34,213 bases of DNA from Phycisphaerae bacterium. Its GTDB lineage: Bacteria > Planctomycetota > Phycisphaerae > Phycisphaerales > SM1A02. The position numbers and the translations under genes are program-made. Location of the stretch: NCBI GenBank assembly GCA_018656645.1, contig JABHZL010000077.1:1-34213 (forward strand), in the 5' to 3' direction. This document shows, one piece after another, positions 31,708 through 34,213 of this stretch. The number at the start of each line of letters is the position of its first letter. Position 1 is the stretch's first letter. The notes beneath the pieces were generated by a model. It did not search any database and was not told the origin of the DNA. It worked only from the letters and a program-made list of their open reading frames with translations.

Positions 31708-34213
31708 TGGGAATGAGACAAAAATATAATTCGCTTCGTCGTGCAAATGCGTTGATACTAGTTGTTGGAGTATTGGTTTTACTTGTTCTTGTTACAACAG
31801 CTTTCTTGACACGTACGCAAGGCACGAGGTTGACTGCTAAAGCCCAACGTATTGCTGCTGCGAGGAGCAACAGTGCAAGATTTATAGGCCAAGCAATTGC
31901 TGACGATATTGCTCTTTCACTTTTTGTTAAACCAGAATTGCCAACTGGTGGCGCGCCGCAGGGAAGCGCAAATAATAGAAGGCGATTGCCAGATATCGGA
32001 GAGTCGCGTTGGACGCACGACCCCAACAACCCATATAACTTTGCACCATATGCAGTGGTGCCATGGACCAATCCTCCTGATGACTTCAATAGGGTGGATG
32101 ACAATGGCAGTGATTTCTTTGATGATAACGTCGGGCCTGATAATCCACTTGGTGGCCCATCATTTGGTGATGCACGTTGGCTGCGTGACACGGAGCCACA
32201 GCGAGCAGATTTACGTGTGGATGTTGCAACAGGTGATTTGCCCGATGAATGGAATGATGTTGATGGAACTCCAGACACCTTTTCGCATTGGCGTCATTTG
32301 ACTAATCTTTCACAAAGCACAAACGCGTGGCGACCCGTCCGTAATATTTCTGACATTGGTGGTGACGGAGTGATGACTGATCTAGATGTCCCCATTGAGC
32401 AGTGGCCTTCATGGCGACCGACAGTTGGGGGGCAACTTCCTGCGGCAGTAGGATTAGGCTTCGACTTGCCCATTAGTGATGGTAACGTATTGGATAACAA
32501 TGGAGATTTTTGGGCTAGGTGGTACGACTGGTATAGCTTAGAGGGCTGGGTGAATGCGCAAAATAACAGTGAACTTCTCCCGATCAACTTTTTGAATTTG
32601 AGTGATCTGGATCACGATGGTGTTCAGCACGAACAAGGTGAAAGACCAATTGACGCCTTCGATAGCGGAACCCCCCGGTGGATGGTTGAACGAACTTTAA
32701 CAGACTCCGATGGAGATGGTTTTACAGATTCAATTTGGCATCTGTCTCCTTACGAAGCAGGTCCAGATATCCGTCAAATAGTTGGCATTTCAATTACTGA
32801 TAATTCAGGGAAAGTTAATTTCAATGTTGGTTCGCGCTTTCATCGCACAAGCGTATCAGATTCAGGTTTTACTGCGTCAAGCCCTCAAAGAGGAGAAGGG
32901 TTTCCAAGTTCTAATCAAGTCATGGTACCTCTCTCGGGGCAAGGAACAAGGGGGCATACTCCTGCTGATATTGCACTTGTAGCACAAAATGACGTGTATA
33001 GTGAGACGGATTCAAATTGGAGAGTTGGGTTTCTTGACACGCCTGCTAATGAACCAAATTGGATTACGTATGGGGAAGTTGATGATCCAAATGATCCTAG
33101 AGTTTTGGTTGCTTGGGATACGGACCGCTGGCAAGATCAAGAGTATGCTTCCATTCTAGATGAGGTAGGGGCTCAAGTAATTGGCTCAACATCAAATGAT
33201 ATTTTTTATGACACAACAGCAAATCCTTTCGCAAATCTAAATGATCCTTGGGATGATATTACTTCACACTACGGACGATTATGGTATTGGCAACTTGTTG
33301 GGAGAAACCCGCTAAACGCAAGGCGTGGTTTTAGACCATATAACTTCTCGGATGAATTAGAACTTCGAATCAACGAAGGTAATAATTATCAGTTTATTGG
33401 AAGTCGTTTTGAAAACAGTATTAACAGAGTGAATGCAAATGGAGATGTTGCAAAACAATTTATACGAAGTGACTATACAAAAGCACATGAAGCAAGTGAA
33501 CTACGTGATCAACTAACAAACTCTCAACTTGTTTTTGACAACCGTAGAAAAATGACGCTGTTTAGTGGAGCAAGAAATGATCTGCTTCCTCCATGGCTTC
33601 GATGGGAAGAACGGTTTGCAAATCGTTATGACCCAGATCTCACAGAAGGGGATTTGCCAAGTGGTGATGATTTAGATCCATTGGATATAAGTTCCTATTT
33701 TTCTTATGCTGTTCCTACGAATGTCTGGGGACAAATGTATCCTATTAAGATTGTTTTTGAGGCCTTGCAAGCTGCAAGCAATTCCCCAGGGCAGGCTCAA
33801 GAAGCGTTTCTAGATGTTGCAGATACTTGGCGTAAACAATCAGGAAGCAAAGTAGATTTGCGTGAATACTATGGCACGTTTGCTTTCGGTGACCCTTGGT
33901 GGGAATCGAATGCTGATGGTAAGTTGACATTTTCCGAACGAGCGCCCTTGGCACTTTTATTGGCGATGACAGACGCTCAAGAATCCGGAGAAACGAGTAT
34001 GTTCGATGGTTCTGCAACAGGCGTATGGGATGGTTTAGGCCGAACTGTCGCAGGTGCAATGTATCCACTTTCTTCAATTGAGAACAATGGTGACTTACGA
34101 GATCCGTACCAGCAGACGAGACTCATGGCTGCAGGGTTAGCGTCCAACATGATGGCTTATAAAGATAGTGATGATACTTGGAGAGATCACTCGTTGTTGC
34201 CTTTTAACCCAAA
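31707..34213 (+). CDS. GspK/PilX-like minor pseudopilin, partial at 3' end
   Basis: The frame stays open from the ATG at 31707 to the window end, giving at least 835 residues. The N-terminus, RRANALILVVGVLVLLVLVT, is a membrane-anchoring helix without the +5 Glu, as is typical for GspK, and is followed by a helical ARSNSARFIGQAIADDIA. The exported part holds two calcium-binding-type loops, D300-L-D-H-D304-G and D333-S-D-G-D337-G, and an SDELELRINEG segment like those in GspK proteins. GspK is normally about 300-350 residues, so this one is more than twice as long. It is the last pilin-like gene in view, so a tip position is likely. The 3' end is outside the window. Confidence 0.75.
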   Translation, partial: MGMRQKYNSLRRANALILVVGVLVLLVLVTTAFLTRTQGTRLTAKAQRIAAARSNSARFIGQAIADDIALSLFVKPELPTGGAPQGSANNRRRLPDIGESRWTHDPNNPYNFAPYAVVPWTNPPDDFNRVDDNGSDFFDDNVGPDNPLGGPSFGDARWLRDTEPQRADLRVDVATGDLPDEWNDVDGTPDTFSHWRHLTNLSQSTNAWRPVRNISDIGGDGVMTDLDVPIEQWPSWRPTVGGQLPAAVGLGFDLPISDGNVLDNNGDFWARWYDWYSLEGWVNAQNNSELLPINFLNLSDLDHDGVQHEQGERPIDAFDSGTPRWMVERTLTDSDGDGFTDSIWHLSPYEAGPDIRQIVGISITDNSGKVNFNVGSRFHRTSVSDSGFTASSPQRGEGFPSSNQVMVPLSGQGTRGHTPADIALVAQNDVYSETDSNWRVGFLDTPANEPNWITYGEVDDPNDPRVLVAWDTDRWQDQEYASILDEVGAQVIGSTSNDIFYDTTANPFANLNDPWDDITSHYGRLWYWQLVGRNPLNARRGFRPYNFSDELELRINEGNNYQFIGSRFENSINRVNANGDVAKQFIRSDYTKAHEASELRDQLTNSQLVFDNRRKMTLFSGARNDLLPPWLRWEERFANRYDPDLTEGDLPSGDDLDPLDISSYFSYAVPTNVWGQMYPIKIVFEALQAASNSPGQAQEAFLDVADTWRKQSGSKVDLREYYGTFAFGDPWWESNADGKLTFSERAPLALLLAMTDAQESGETSMFDGSATGVWDGLGRTVAGAMYPLSSIENNGDLRDPYQQTRLMAAGLASNMMAYKDSDDTWRDHSLLPFNP

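Noticed and set aside
1-34213. CRISPR arrays, insertion sequences, phage or toxin-antitoxin genes
   Set aside because: No regular direct repeats, transposase motifs, integrases or paired small toxin genes were seen.

Overview
The window looks like a chromosomal core region from a planctomycete-type bacterium of moderate GC content, possibly Phycisphaerae-like. The reasons are the gene order rplI-ssb-rpsF-pth-rplY-prs-glmU, acidic tails on three ribosomal proteins, a stand-alone GlmU uridylyltransferase, and a large pilin-like gene train full of Asp-rich segments. This placement is inference from gene content; there is no rRNA to confirm it. I see no CRISPR array, insertion sequence, prophage or integron.

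Region 1 (1-5075, minus strand) is a translation and precursor operon. Read in transcription order it holds an extended -10 promoter, a GC-rich foldable leader, tRNA-Gln(UUG), a GlmU-like uridylyltransferase, prs, rplY/ctc, pth, rpsF, ssb and rplI, the last cut by the window start. Most junctions are tight, including a 4-nt overlap and abutting genes.

Region 2 (5197-12654, plus strand) is a cell-wall and housekeeping operon: PBP2 (mrdA), RodA, RsmG, a DinG/XPD-like helicase and a phosphomannomutase/phosphoglucomutase. The first four genes overlap by 1-4 nt. PBP2 and RodA are the transpeptidase and glycosyltransferase of the elongasome, so the organism should make peptidoglycan.

Region 3 (12675-16032, minus strand) holds a Na+/H+-antiporter-like membrane protein with a His-rich loop, a tandem universal stress protein, thiS and thiG, closely spaced. 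Region 4 (16034-19546) holds a secreted beta-propeller protein and a YtkA/FixH-like lipoprotein on the plus strand. These converge on a di-haem cytochrome c peroxidase/MauG-like protein, which is translationally coupled to a stand-alone CoaB. The envelope proteins here may form a redox or metal module.

Region 5 (19634-34213, plus strand) is a type IV pilus/type II secretion-like locus. It has two GspE/PilB assembly ATPases, a PilT retraction ATPase and one GspF/PilC platform protein. A train of six pilin-like proteins follows (GspG-like x2, GspH-, GspI-, GspJ- and GspK-like), overlapping or abutting at nearly every junction; the last runs off the window end. No secretin or prepilin peptidase is in view.

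The least explained elements are the structured GC-rich leader before tRNA-Gln, a perfect 8-bp inverted repeat just before the second GspE, the lipoprotein/peroxidase module, and the oversized Asp-rich minor pseudopilins.
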